From CAVPTL01 sp963729195 (GTDB lineage: Bacteria; Actinomycetota; Thermoleophilia; Gaiellales; JAICJC01): DNA of 64,000 nt. The notes beneath the pieces are model-generated. The model had not been told where the DNA came from. It searched no databases and saw nothing but the letters and a program-made list of their open reading frames with translations. The stretch covers positions 248,001-312,000 of the forward strand of contig CAVSNF010000022.1 of assembly GCA_963729195.1 (NCBI GenBank), written 5' to 3'. Shown here one piece after another: positions 1 to 11,336 of the stretch (within the stretch, counting starts at the first letter, position 1; each line of letters starts with the position of its first letter). Both the position numbers and the translations under genes were made by a program.

Positions 1-1
1 G

Positions 2-1005
<1,004 letters not shown>

Positions 1006-1009
<4 letters not shown>

Positions 1010-1763
1010 GAGCTCTCTGCCCCAGTCGCCTGCTCGTCGTCCCCCCGCAGCGTGCGCCACGTCATCTGGGCGGCAGTGAGCAGTAACAGCACCGCAAACG
1101 CGCGTTGGAGCGCGTCGTTGGAGAGCGAGTTGGCGATCACCTCACCGGCCTTGGCGGTCGGTATCGCGGCCAGCCCGACGATCGTGGCGTCGCGCCAGCG
1201 AATCGCCCCGTACCGCGTCTGACGCCACGAGCCGACGGCGATTACCGGCACCATCGCCGCCAGCGACGTGGCCACGGCCTCGTGGGTGCTCTCCCCCAGG
1301 AAGATCAGCGCCGGCACAAAGATCAATCCGCCGCCGACGCCGAAAAGCGCGGAGAGCACACCGGCGCAGAGGCCCAGCACGATGATAATCTGCGACGTCC
1401 AATTGGTCAGACCGCCAGCCTGACAGCCACCAACACCAAAAACGCGGCGAATCCCAGCACCAGCCTGCGGCTATCGAGGCGCTGGTGCAGCCACGCCCCG
1501 CCGAACGCACCTGCAGCGGCCGGAACGCCGACCAGCGCGGCGGCCGCGAGGTTCACATTGCCCGCTTGGCTGTGGGCCAGAGCCGCGGCGACCGCGATGA
1601 ACAGGATCGCTCCCAGGGATGTGGCCATTGCGGTCTTGGGCGGGTAGGCCGCGAACGCCACCAGGGCGGGCACAATCACGATCCCGCCGCCGACGCCGAA
1701 GATCCCGGCTAACAGACCGGCGAGCAGTCCCACCGCGATCAGAATCCCGACTCGGCTCGACAC
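1006..1763 (-). CDS. TauE/SafE-family sulfite/organosulfonate permease (frame break)
   Basis: Membrane permease of the TauE/SafE family, whose members export sulfite or related small anions; the substrate here is unknown. Two homologous halves each begin with the family signature (GLLAGIFGVGGGIVIVP and GVLSALFGVGGGLIFVP), giving about 250 residues, the usual family length. The halves lie in different frames with the break near 1400. The second frame is open back through the junction (reading GLTNWTSQIIIVLG before the second half), so this is one gene missing a base rather than two genes. GTG at 1763 is chosen because hydrophobic sequence starts there; otsB diverges only 19 bp away. Confidence 0.8.
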
Positions 1764-1782
1764 GACGGGTATTGTTGCAGTA

Positions 1783-2559
1783 GTGGACGGGCAACTCGCC
1801 CATCTGGTGGCGCCTCTGATCAGCGATCCGCGGCACGGCGCAGTCGTGTGCGACATCGACGGCACGCTGGCGCCGATCGCACCCCGCCCCGAGAAGGCGC
1901 GGGTGCCGGCGTCGACGCTGAAACTGCTCGAACGCCTGGTCGGCACCTACTCACTGGTTGCGTGCGTCACCGGCAGGGCCGCGGCGGACGCCCGCCGGAT
2001 GGTGCCGGTTGAAGGGGTGGCGATCGCCGGCAACCACGGCCTGGAGGTGTGGAAGGACGGCGCCGTCAAGCTCGAGCCGCGTGCCGCCAAGTACCTGGAG
2101 GCCGTGCGGTCGGCCGTGGTGATGGTCGAAAACGACGGCCTGCTGCAGGAGTACGGATGTCACGTGGAGGACAAGGGCATCACCTTCTCGATCCACTTCC
2201 GCAACTCGCCCCGTACCGATCATGCCATCCGCTACCTGGAGGCCCAGATCATTCCCAAGCTCGAGCGGGCAGGACTGGCGGCGAGCTTCGGGCGGATGGT
2301 GCTCGAGGTGCGTCCGCCGGTGCCGCTGGACAAGGGCTCGGGCGTACGCGCCCTGCGCGGGCGGCGATCGATCTCCCAGCTGCTGTTCGCCGGCGACGAC
2401 CGCAGCGATCTGGATGCATTCGCCGAGGCCACCATCAAGATCGCGGTGGCTTCGAAGGAGGCTCCCGCCGATCTGATCGCGGCCGCCGACGCGGTGCTCG
2501 CCGGGCCGGCCGAGGTGGTCGAGCTGCTGCGCCACCTGGCGGACGAACCCACCCGGTGA
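1783..2559 (+). CDS. otsB: Trehalose-6-phosphate phosphatase
   Basis: HAD-superfamily phosphatase that releases trehalose from trehalose-6-phosphate, giving a compatible solute. The 258-residue product has the HAD nucleophile motif DIDGTLAPIA near residue 26, an NHG motif near 86, a conserved DKG near 184, and the metal-binding GDDRSDLDAF motif near 204. Length is normal and no frame break is seen. The GTG start follows closely after the divergent permease gene. The stop overlaps the GTG of the NUDIX gene, so the two are probably co-translated. No otsA-type synthase is visible in the window. Confidence 0.9.
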   Translation: MDGQLAHLVAPLISDPRHGAVVCDIDGTLAPIAPRPEKARVPASTLKLLERLVGTYSLVACVTGRAAADARRMVPVEGVAIAGNHGLEVWKDGAVKLEPRAAKYLEAVRSAVVMVENDGLLQEYGCHVEDKGITFSIHFRNSPRTDHAIRYLEAQIIPKLERAGLAASFGRMVLEVRPPVPLDKGSGVRALRGRRSISQLLFAGDDRSDLDAFAEATIKIAVASKEAPADLIAAADAVLAGPAEVVELLRHLADEPTR

Positions 2560-3120
2560 CCCACGTCGACGAGCTGCTGCTGGCGCCGCTGATCGCCCGC
2601 TTCGGGGCGCCCCGGGTGTGGGACGGCAGCCGCGAGATCAGCGCCGCCAACGCCGCCATGATCGCGCGATCAACCGCCGTGGGCCGCGCCCACGACGTCA
2701 CCTTCGTGATCCGCTCCGAGCGCGGGTCTGGTCGTGATCGTGCGCAAACCGCAGTTCCCCCAGGGGGCATGGCGGATTCCCTCCGGCGGAATCGACGTCG
2801 GCGAGAGCTTCGAGGACGGGGTCAAGCGCGAGGCGCTGGAGGAGACCGGCCTGGCGATCGAACTGACCGGCTACCCGCTGGTGGCCGTCTCGACCTTCAC
2901 CCACGAGGGGGCGGTGATCCCCTGGACATCCCACGTCGTCACCGCCCGCGCCGACGACGGAGAGCTGGCGCCCCGGGATCGAGTCGAGATCGAGGATGCC
3001 CGCTGGGCATCGATGGCCGAGCTCATCGGGTCGGTGGCCGAGGTGCTGCGCGGCTCAGGCAGCCCACTCTTCGCCTACCGCGCCGAGCTCCACGACCAGA
3101 TCGCGGCCTTGGGTGAATAA
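2556..3120 (+). CDS. NUDIX hydrolase (frame break)
   Basis: Pyrophosphohydrolase of the NUDIX superfamily; the substrate cannot be told. The full NUDIX box is present, starting at GGIDVGE and ending in REALEETGL (bases about 2788-2856). The N-terminal 55 residues are in frame with GTG at 2556, which overlaps the otsB stop. The rest is one frame over. Removing one G near 2725 (GCGCGGG to GCGCGG) joins them as SERGLVVIVRKPQFPQG, a continuous domain. The stop codon TAA lies inside the palindromic repeat that follows. Confidence 0.8.
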
Positions 3121-3144
3121 CGGTGCCTGGCACCGTTATTCACC
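3112..3144. repeat. REP-like palindrome, type A
   Basis: Perfect 33-nt palindrome with 16-bp arms (left arm GGTGAATAACGGTGCC) around one central T. It contains the stop codon of the NUDIX gene and lies between convergent genes. The same sequence recurs at 29537, in nearly the same form at 16794, and as a variant core at 56565 and 62915. GGTGCC/GGCACC palindromes of this kind resemble REP elements mobilised by REP-associated tyrosine transposases, from general knowledge; no such transposase is in the window. Confidence 0.85.
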
Positions 3145-3170
3145 AACGACGCCGATGTGAGACAGACGCC

Positions 3171-3297
3171 CTGAGGCGCAGGCCGTTGGGCCTGTGGCAA
3201 GGATCGAGCGGCGGGCGGAGCGGAGGCGTGGCAAAGCCACGTTGAGCACCGCACCGCCGCGTGGGACGCCGCCACAGGCCCAACGGGCCAGCGTCAG
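3171..3297. repeat. 126-nt long-hairpin repeat, copy 1
   Basis: Imperfect inverted repeat whose arms (CTGAGGC...GTTGGGCCTGTGGC and its complement ending GCGTCAG) enclose an inner hairpin CGTGGC-AAA-GCCACG. A second copy at 29595-29720 is about 90% identical by eye. Both copies lie about 25 nt after a type A palindrome, and both end exactly over the stop codon of a minus-strand gene (here PolX). It may be a structured RNA, a long terminator or a small non-autonomous mobile element. It holds no credible gene. Confidence 0.8.
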
Positions 3298-5028
3298 CGT
3301 TTGAGGAGTTTGCGGGCCTCGGGCCACTCGCGGGTGTTGATGACGGCGTCTGCGGTCACCCACCCGCGGCGGGCGTTCATGACACCGAAGCGCATGTAGG
3401 AGAGCGCCTGCAGCGAGTGCCCGTCGGTGTCGATCACCAGGCGCGCGCCGGCCTCCAGCGCCATCCGAGCATGCAGGTCGGACAGGTCGAGCCGCTCCGG
3501 CTGTCCGCTCACCTCGAGCACCGTGCCGGTCTCCACCGCGACCGCCACGACCTCTTCCATGTCGAGCGGATTGGGCTCGCGCACTCCGATGCGGCGGCCG
3601 GTGGGGTGGCCGAGGATATCGACGTAGGGGTTGCGCATGGCCTCGCACACCCGCGCGGTCTGGTCCTTCTGGGACAGCCGGTGGGACGCGTGCACGCTCG
3701 CCACCACCACATCCAGCTCCGCCAGCAGCTCGTCCGAGTAGTCCAGCGAGCCGTCCTTGAGGATGTCCACCTCGCAGCCGACCAGCAGGGTGAACGCCGG
3801 CTCCAGCTCGGCCGCCAGCGCCCGCACCCGTTCGACCTGGGCGCGCAGCCGGCCGGCGTCCAGGCCCATGCCGAATCCGACCGAGGGCGAGTGATCGGTG
3901 ATCGCCACGTACGAACGGCCCAGCTCGATGCAGCCGTTGACCATCTGCTCGAGCGACGCCTTGCCGTCACTCCAATCGGTGTGCATGTGCAGATCGCCGC
4001 GGATCTGGTCGAGCTCGATCAGCTCGGGCAGAGTGCCTTCGCGGGCCGCCTTCAGCTCTCCCCGGTTCTCACGCAGCTCCGGCGGGATCCACTCCATGCC
4101 CAGGCGCTGGTACACCTCGGCCTCGTCCTCGGTGGCAACGATCTCGCCGGTGGCGGTGTCCTCGATCCCGTATTCGGAGACCTTCAGCCCCATCCGCACC
4201 GCGTTCTCGCGGATGGCGACGTTGTGCTCCTTGGACCCGGTCAGGTGCTGCAGCAGATTGCCGAAGCTGGCCGGCGGCACCATCCGCAGCTCCACCCGGG
4301 TGCCGTCGTGGGCGACCGCGGTCACGCCGGCCTCGCCGCGTGACGGCACCTCCGCCACCCAATCCTGGTCGACGAAAGCCTCGATCGCGGTGACGCGATT
4401 GGTGACGGCGGCGACCAGGTCGATGTCCTTGGCGGTCTCGCCGAACCGCCGCAGGCTGCCCGGCGATCTCGCACCGCTCCACCGCCCGGCAGGCCAGCAG
4501 CTCCGACCGGGCGCGCTCGGCCAGCGGCAGCAGGCGGGCCACCGAGGCCCGCCGGCGGGAGCTGCGCTCCGGTGCCGAGAGGCCCTCCAGGATCGCCGTC
4601 TCGGTCTTGATTCCCAGCCCCGGCAGGGCACGCACGCGCTGCTCCAGCGCAGCCTGGCGGACGTCTCCAACGGTTTGCAGGTCGAGCTCGGCGAAGATCC
4701 GCTTGGCCGTCTTGGGCCCCACTCCCTGGATCCGCATCACCGCCACCGCGCCCGGCGGGTTGCGTCCCTCGAGCTTGGTCAGCGCCGAGATCTCCCCCGT
4801 CTCGATCAGCTCGGCGACCTTGTCGGCGATCGTCTGGCCGATGCCGGGGAGGCTGGTGAGCTTGCCCTGCAGCGACAGCCGCTCGACCGACTCGGGCGTC
4901 TCGTTCAGCGTCTTGGCCGCGCGTCGATACGCCAGGATGCGGTAGACGACCGCGCCCTCGAGTTCCAGCAGGTCGGCCATCAGGTCGAAACGGTCGGCGA
5001 TATCGGCGTTGGAGAGGGGTTCGGGCAT
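3294..5028 (-). CDS. polX: PolX: family X DNA polymerase with PHP domain (frame break)
   Basis: Bacterial PolX, a gap-filling repair polymerase with 3'-5' exonuclease activity from its PHP domain. The N-terminal part has helix-hairpin-helix segments (LPGIGQTIADKVAELIETG near residue 60 and QGVGPKTAKRIF near 99). The polymerase core contains GSLRRFGETAKDIDLVA, with the metal-binding DxD. The C-terminal PHP domain starts at GDLHMHTDWSDG and includes AITDHSPS and the late DTDGHS. Total about 577 residues, as expected. One extra G near 4460 (GCCGGG for GCCGG) breaks the frame just before SLRRFG. Start ATG at 5028. The stop overlaps the long-hairpin repeat. Confidence 0.9.
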
Positions 5029-5073
5029 CGCGGGTAATTATTCCTGAAGGGGCACTGGTTATGCTTCGCCCCC

Positions 5074-5841
5074 GTGTCGTACCTCGTGATTCTTCCCACC
5101 TACAACGAGCGGGACAACCTCCCGGCGGTGGTGGCTGCGATCGCCGAGGTGCGGACGCAGACTCCCACACCCGGCCACGTGCTGGTGGTGGATGACAACT
5201 CCCCCGACGGCACCGGCGAGATCGCCGACGCGCTGGCGAGCGAGCACGACTGGGTGCACGTGCTGCACCGGCCCGGGAAGCAGGGGCTGGGCCAGGCCTA
5301 CATCGCCGGTTTCCGATGGGCACTCGAGCGCGACTACAGCCACATCCTGGAGATGGACTGCGACCTTTCCCACCCACCCGCGGTGATCCCCCGGCTGCTG
5401 GAGGCAGCCGAGGTCAACGACCTGGTGCTGGGATCACGGTACGTCCCCGGCGGCGGGGTGGTCGGCTGGCCGACGCATCGCAAGGTGATCTCGCAAGGCG
5501 GCTCGCTGTATGCACGGACGTGGCTGGGCGCGGGCGTGCACGACCTCACCGGCGGCTTCAAGTGCTTCCGCAGGTGGGTGCTCGAGGCTCTCGACCTGGA
5601 TTGCATCCACGGGCAGGGCTACGTGTTTCAGATCGAGCTGACCTACCGCACGCTGCGGATGGGCGGCCGGGTGGCGGAGGTGCCGATCGTGTTCGAGGAT
5701 CGCGCCGTCGGCCAATCCAAGATGTCCACGGCGATCGTGATGGAAGCGGTATGGAAAGTACCGGCGCTGCGGCTGCGCGCGCTCACCGGCAGACTGGACG
5801 CCGATTCCGCACCCGGCCGCGCGGCTCCCCAGTCACCGTAA
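5074..5841 (+). CDS. Family 2 glycosyltransferase, polyprenol-phosphate mannose/glucose synthase type
   Basis: Transfers a sugar from a nucleotide donor to polyprenyl phosphate at the inner membrane face, as dolichol-phosphate mannose synthases do. The 255-residue protein shows the N-terminal ILPTYNERDNL, VVDDNSPDGTG near residue 34, the metal-binding MDCDLSHPP near 96, and GSRYVPGG followed by the family-typical LTGGFKCFRRWVL. It has no C-terminal membrane extension, like the short soluble DPM1 class. GTG start, intact frame. It diverges from polX across 45 bp and is followed 46 bp later by trxA. The donor sugar cannot be decided. Confidence 0.88.
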   Translation: MSYLVILPTYNERDNLPAVVAAIAEVRTQTPTPGHVLVVDDNSPDGTGEIADALASEHDWVHVLHRPGKQGLGQAYIAGFRWALERDYSHILEMDCDLSHPPAVIPRLLEAAEVNDLVLGSRYVPGGGVVGWPTHRKVISQGGSLYARTWLGAGVHDLTGGFKCFRRWVLEALDLDCIHGQGYVFQIELTYRTLRMGGRVAEVPIVFEDRAVGQSKMSTAIVMEAVWKVPALRLRALTGRLDADSAPGRAAPQSP

Positions 5842-5887
5842 CCCCCGTAGCTATACTCGCTCTCCGATTCGAACGAAGGAGCCGCGC

Positions 5888-6217
5888 GTGAGCGAGAGCA
5901 TGGTCGAAGTCACAGACGCCACCTGGGACGAGCAGGTGACGGCGTCAGATCAGCCGGTGGTCGTCGATTTCTGGGCGCCGTGGTGCGGGCCGTGCCGCGT
6001 GATGGATCCGATCCTCGACGAGCTCGCCGCGCAGCACTCTTCCAAGCTCAAGTTTACGAAGGTCAACGTGGACGACAACATCGGGATCGCGACCAAGTAC
6101 GACATCCTCTCGATCCCCACGCTGATGGTGTTCCAGGGCGGCGAGGTGCAGAAGACACTGATCGGAGCCCAGCCGCGACGCCGGATCGAGGACGAGCTGT
6201 CCACCTGGATCGCTTAG
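5888..6217 (+). CDS. trxA: Thioredoxin
   Basis: Cytoplasmic dithiol-disulfide oxidoreductase. The 109-residue protein has the active site WAPWCGPCRVMDP near residue 30, the buried aspartate in VVVDFWAP, and the cis-proline motif SIPTLMVF near 76. The GTG start is preceded by GAAGGAG 7 nt upstream, a good ribosome binding site. A TATACT box at 5852-5857 could be the -10 of its own promoter in the gap after the glycosyltransferase; no clear -35 is seen. It converges on the EamA gene with only 5 bp between the stops. Confidence 0.95.
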   Translation: MSESMVEVTDATWDEQVTASDQPVVVDFWAPWCGPCRVMDPILDELAAQHSSKLKFTKVNVDDNIGIATKYDILSIPTLMVFQGGEVQKTLIGAQPRRRIEDELSTWIA

Positions 6218-6222
6218 ACGCT

Positions 6223-7069
6223 TCAGGCGGGTCGGGTCAGCGCCAGCAGCGTCACGCCCGCGATGATCACGACCGCTCCCGCCAGCTGGCGACGGCTGAG
6301 CCGTTCACCGTAGATGGCGTACGACCCCACCGCCGCCACAGCGCCGAACTGTGATCCCAGCACCGCCGAGATGGCGATGCTCTGCTGTGACGCGATCACG
6401 TAGGTGACAAACCCGATCGTCTCCGCCAGGGCCGAGAACGCGACCATCCACCAGACGCGGCCGGGCCAGGGCAGCCGCCGGCTGCAAGAGCAGCGGCAGC
6501 TGCCACCAGCGCCACTCCGACGATTCTGGCAATCGTGATCGTCCAATAGGGCCCGAGATCGGCGCCCGCCCGCGACGACGAGACCAACCCGACCCCGAAG
6601 CACGACGCGGCGCCGATGGCAAGCAGCGACGACCGCAGGTCGAGGTCGCCACGCTTGCCGTGGAAGGTGACGATCACGACCCCAGCCACGATCACCGCCA
6701 GCGCAAGCACCTCCGCCAGCGTCAGCTGCTCGCCCAGTGCGACCACCGACAACAGCGCTGCGATCGCGCCCTCGGTCGACGTGATCGGCGCGACCACACC
6801 CACCTTGCCAATCCGAAGCGCTTGGTACATCAGCAGCAGGCCGACACTGGAGCCGACTCCCGCCACCACCGCCCACACCCACGCACTCGGGATGGGGGTG
6901 CGACGGCGGCCCATCCGCAACGGCCATCAGCGCCATCACCGACCAGTCCGAACATGAGCACCCAGGCGAGCGCCTGCTGGGCACCCAGGAGGCGCGTCGA
7001 CCGCGAGGCCACAACCGTCGAAAGGCCCCAGCCGAGAGCGGCGATCGTGCCGCCCACGATCGGATTCAC
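6223..7069 (-). CDS. EamA/DMT-family permease (multiple frame breaks)
   Basis: Ten-helix drug/metabolite transporter superfamily permease; the substrate is unknown. The N-terminal segment (MNPIVGGTIAALGWG) starts at GTG 7069 and overlaps the thiL stop. The middle segment carries helices such as SSVGLLLMYQALRIGKVGVV. The last segment has LAETIGFVTYVIASQQS and ends GVTLLALTRPA. These lie in different frames: at least one break falls between about 6910 and 6950 and another near 6475. All segments join in the correct DMT order, so it was one gene. It could be a real pseudogene, but the breaks match the base errors seen elsewhere in the window. Confidence 0.75.
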
Positions 7070-7872
7070 GCGAAGTGATCCCAGCCGTGCAGGTCGGCGG
7101 CGACTCCGTCGGGATCGACCAGCCGCAGGCCGCTGCCCTCGACCAGTCGCCCCACCACGGTCACCGGGACGTTCGCCGGCACCGTCGCCGCCGGATCGAT
7201 CGCCGCCAGCAGCTCGAAGTCCTCACCGCCGCAGGCCGCCTGCTCCACCGTGGCTCCCTCGGATCGCGGCAGCAACGCCAGCTCGACCACCGCGCCGCAC
7301 CCGCTCTCCTCAGCCAGCCGGGCTGCATCCGAGGCGATGCCGTCGGAGAGGTCGATCATGGCCGACGCCACCTGGGCCAGCGACCGGCCCTCGGCGATCC
7401 GGGGCGTGACCTCGGCGGTGTAGCCCGAGGCGGCCTGCCCGCCCAGCCGTCCGGTCACCACCAGCAGGTCGCCCGGCTTGCCGCCCGAGCGCAAGACCGG
7501 CCGCTCGGCCCGGCCCAGCACCGCGATCGAGACCACCAGCTGATCTGCCCTGGTGAGGTCACCGCCGACCAGCGGCACGCCGTGATCGGCGATGCCGGCG
7601 GCGAGAGCGGCCACATCCTCGAACCCGTCCGGGACACCGAAGGCGGCAAGCATGCACACCGGCACCGCTCCCATCGCCGCCATGTCGGAGAGGTTGGCAG
7701 CCGCGGCCCGCCGGCCGATGGTAAACGCGTCGCTGCGGGAGCGGTCGAAGTGGACGCCCTCGACCAGCATGTCGCCGGCCAGCACCAGCCCGCCGGGCAG
7801 CACCGCCGCGTCGTCGCCGATGCCCACAGCGACCTCGCGCAGCGCAGTGATCATTTCGAGCTCTGATAGCAT
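7066..7872 (-). CDS. thiL: Thiamine-monophosphate kinase
   Basis: Phosphorylates thiamine monophosphate to the active cofactor TPP. The protein has the metal-binding GIGDDAAVL near the N-terminus, VEGVHFDRS, NLSDMAAMGA, PLVGGDLTRA and MIDLSDGIASDAARLAEESG, in the family order, and ends CGGEDFELLAAI...GWDHFA. ATG at 7872 is preferred; a TTG at 7881 in the same frame would add three residues. It diverges from the pheA leader region with almost no gap and overlaps the following EamA gene by 4 bp, so those two probably form an operon. No TPP riboswitch is seen upstream. Confidence 0.92.
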   Translation of the reverse strand: MLSELEMITALREVAVGIGDDAAVLPGGLVLAGDMLVEGVHFDRSRSDAFTIGRRAAAANLSDMAAMGAVPVCMLAAFGVPDGFEDVAALAAGIADHGVPLVGGDLTRADQLVVSIAVLGRAERPVLRSGGKPGDLLVVTGRLGGQAASGYTAEVTPRIAEGRSLAQVASAMIDLSDGIASDAARLAEESGCGAVVELALLPRSEGATVEQAACGGEDFELLAAIDPAATVPANVPVTVVGRLVEGSGLRLVDPDGVAADLHGWDHFA

Positions 7873-7880
7873 CTGCGCCA

Positions 7881-7940
7881 ATGTATCGTGGCAGCACCTT
7901 TTCCGGCTTCGCCTTTACCAGCCCGCGAGGGGGTATTTGA
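7881..7940 (+). CDS. Candidate phenylalanine leader peptide for pheA
   Basis: Short ORF reading MYRGSTFSGFAFTSPRGGI, 19 residues, with Phe codons at positions 7, 10 and 12 and one Tyr. It ends 30 nt before a hairpin with a T run (7971-8000), which in turn lies just ahead of the pheA ribosome binding site. This is the layout of a Phe attenuator: ribosome stalling on Phe codons would prevent the terminator from forming. No strong upstream ribosome binding site is visible, and the ORF starts next to the divergent thiL start, so its promoter would have to lie within thiL. This is an inference from layout and composition only. Confidence 0.45.
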   Translation: MYRGSTFSGFAFTSPRGGI

Positions 7941-7970
7941 GCGCTGCCGGCATACCGCAAGCGACTCGAA

Positions 7971-8000
7971 GGCCTCCGGAAACCGGGGGCCTTTTTCTTT
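7971..8000 (+). terminator. Rho-independent terminator/attenuator ahead of pheA
   Basis: A 9-bp stem GGCCTCCGG / CCGGGGGCC with an AAA loop (one G-U pair), followed by TTTTTCTTT. It sits between the candidate leader peptide and the pheA GGGAGG ribosome binding site. A terminator between a promoter and its own gene suggests conditional readthrough. Confidence 0.7.
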
Positions 8001-8010
8001 GGGAGGATCG

Positions 8011-8840
8011 ATGAGCATGACCGTTGCACATTTCGGCGAGGGGGACGCGTACGCGGCTGAGGCCGCGGGCCAGCTGTACCCCGATGCAGAGCTTGCCTCG
8101 TGCCGCTCGTTCGCCGACGTGATGCGCGCCGTCACCCGCGGCGAGGCCAGCATCGGCGTGCTGCCGATCGAAAACTCGCTGGCAGGTGCGATTCCCGAGA
8201 CCTACGATCTGCTGGCACACGCGCCGCTGGCGATCGTGGCCGAGGCGGTCATCCCGGTGCCGCATTGCCTGGTGGGCCTCGCCGGCACCAACATCGACGC
8301 GCTCACGCGGGTGCACTCTCATCCCGCTGCGCTGGCCCAGTGCCGCCGGTTTCTGTCCTCGATTCCCGACACGCTGCCCGAGGTGGCGCAATCGACACCG
8401 GCCGCGGCGCGGCGGGTTGCCGAGAACGGTGACCAGCGGCAGGCCGCCATCGCCTCCCGCCGCTCCGCCGACAAGCACGGCCTGGTGGTGCTGCTCAACG
8501 ACGTGTCCGACCACGCCCAGAACTACACCCGGTTCGTGGCGGTCGCTGCCCACACCCGGATCGACCGCGACAACGGCACCGACTGGCGCACCGCGGTCAG
8601 GTTCGTCACCCACCACCACCCCGGCGCGCTGGCGTCGGCCATCCAACCGCTGGCAGAGTACGAGGTGAACATGACCTCCTTGCAGTCACGCCCGATCCAC
8701 GGACGGCCGTGGGACTACCAGTTCTACGCCGACCTCGAGGGGCACCCGCTGGATGCCAAGCTCGCGCAGGCCCTGCGCACACTCGAGTCGAACGTCGCCG
8801 AGATGTCGTATCTGGGGTGCTTCCCGGCCGCGCCGCGGCC

Positions 8841-8844
<4 letters not shown>
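8011..8844 (+). CDS. pheA: Prephenate dehydratase
   Basis: Converts prephenate to phenylpyruvate in phenylalanine synthesis. The catalytic domain runs from FGEGDAYAAEAA through VLPIENSLAGAIPETYDLL (near residue 52) and VHSHPAALAQCRRFL to a TR motif in NYTRFVAVA (near 174). A C-terminal ACT domain follows with LQSRPIHGRPWDYQFYADLEGH, close to the ESRP-type Phe-binding motif. About 277 residues, normal length. ATG 8011 is chosen because GGGAGG lies 5 nt upstream and the FGEG motif follows at once. The frame is open further upstream but crosses the terminator. The stop overlaps the helicase GTG. Confidence 0.92.
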
Positions 8845-11072
<2,228 letters not shown>

Positions 11073-11125
11073 GCGACCGTCGGCACGTGGACGGGGCTGC
11101 AAGCCGGCTGTGGTACAGTTGCCGC

Positions 11126-11296
11126 CCTGCGGGTGGAAGAGGGAAGCCGGTGCAAATCCGGCGCGGTCCCGCCGCTGTAAGGGTGTTCGTTCGTCGTGCC
11201 GAAAGGCAGCCACTGGTTCGAGAGAGCCGGGAAGGCCAGGCGATCGACCCGAGAATCGCTCTCGGGAAGCGCATCCGAGCCAGAAGACCTCCCACC
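11126..11296 (+). ncRNA. Cobalamin (B12) riboswitch
   Basis: Closely matches the AdoCbl/cobalamin riboswitch consensus. It has GGGAAGCCGGTGCAAATCC, CGCGGTCCCGCCGCTGTAA, a B12-box region with GCAGCCACTGG, then GGGAAGGCCAGGCGA, and finally GAGCCAGAAGACCTCCC. P1 can be formed by GGGTGG at 11131-11136 and CCCACC at 11291-11296. It lies about 40 nt ahead of the first gene of the uptake unit, whose ribosome binding site GGAAGGAGG follows. No obvious terminator separates them, so control may act on translation. A TACAGT at 11114 may be the -10. Confidence 0.93.
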
Positions 11297-11336
11297 GGCG
11301 AAAAAACGCGAAAGCCTCTCGAGGAAGGAGGATCCG

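Noticed and set aside
1407..1946. N-terminal extension of the TauE permease to 1946
   Set aside because: The extra residues lie across otsB and are of arginine/serine-rich shadow type. The hydrophobic start begins near GTG 1763.
2049..3116. Long ORF overlapping otsB and the NUDIX gene
   Set aside because: The translation is Gly/Arg/Ala-rich with no recognisable motif, while two proper genes occupy the same bases.
3261..4343. Plus-strand ORF opposite polX
   Set aside because: Histidine/glutamine-rich antisense shadow of a well-supported gene; typical of high-GC DNA.
6223..7069. EamA gene as a genuine pseudogene
   Set aside because: Its breaks are of the same single-base kind as those in essential genes here, so decay cannot be separated from sequence error.
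7060..7960. TPP riboswitch for thiL
   Set aside because: None of the THI-box motifs (CTGAGA, ACCTGATCTGG type) is present upstream of thiL.
7881..8000. T-box riboswitch upstream of pheA
   Set aside because: No T-box sequence (GGGTGGTACCGCG type) or specifier stem is visible, so a leader peptide fits better.
7888..8010. Longer pheA form starting at 7888
   Set aside because: It would translate through the terminator hairpin and T run. The ATG at 8011 has a good ribosome binding site and begins at the conserved FGEG motif.
8709..8840. Upstream extension of the helicase ORF inside pheA
   Set aside because: The frame is open but overlaps the conserved pheA ACT domain. The helicase GTG at 8841 overlaps the pheA stop in the usual coupled way.
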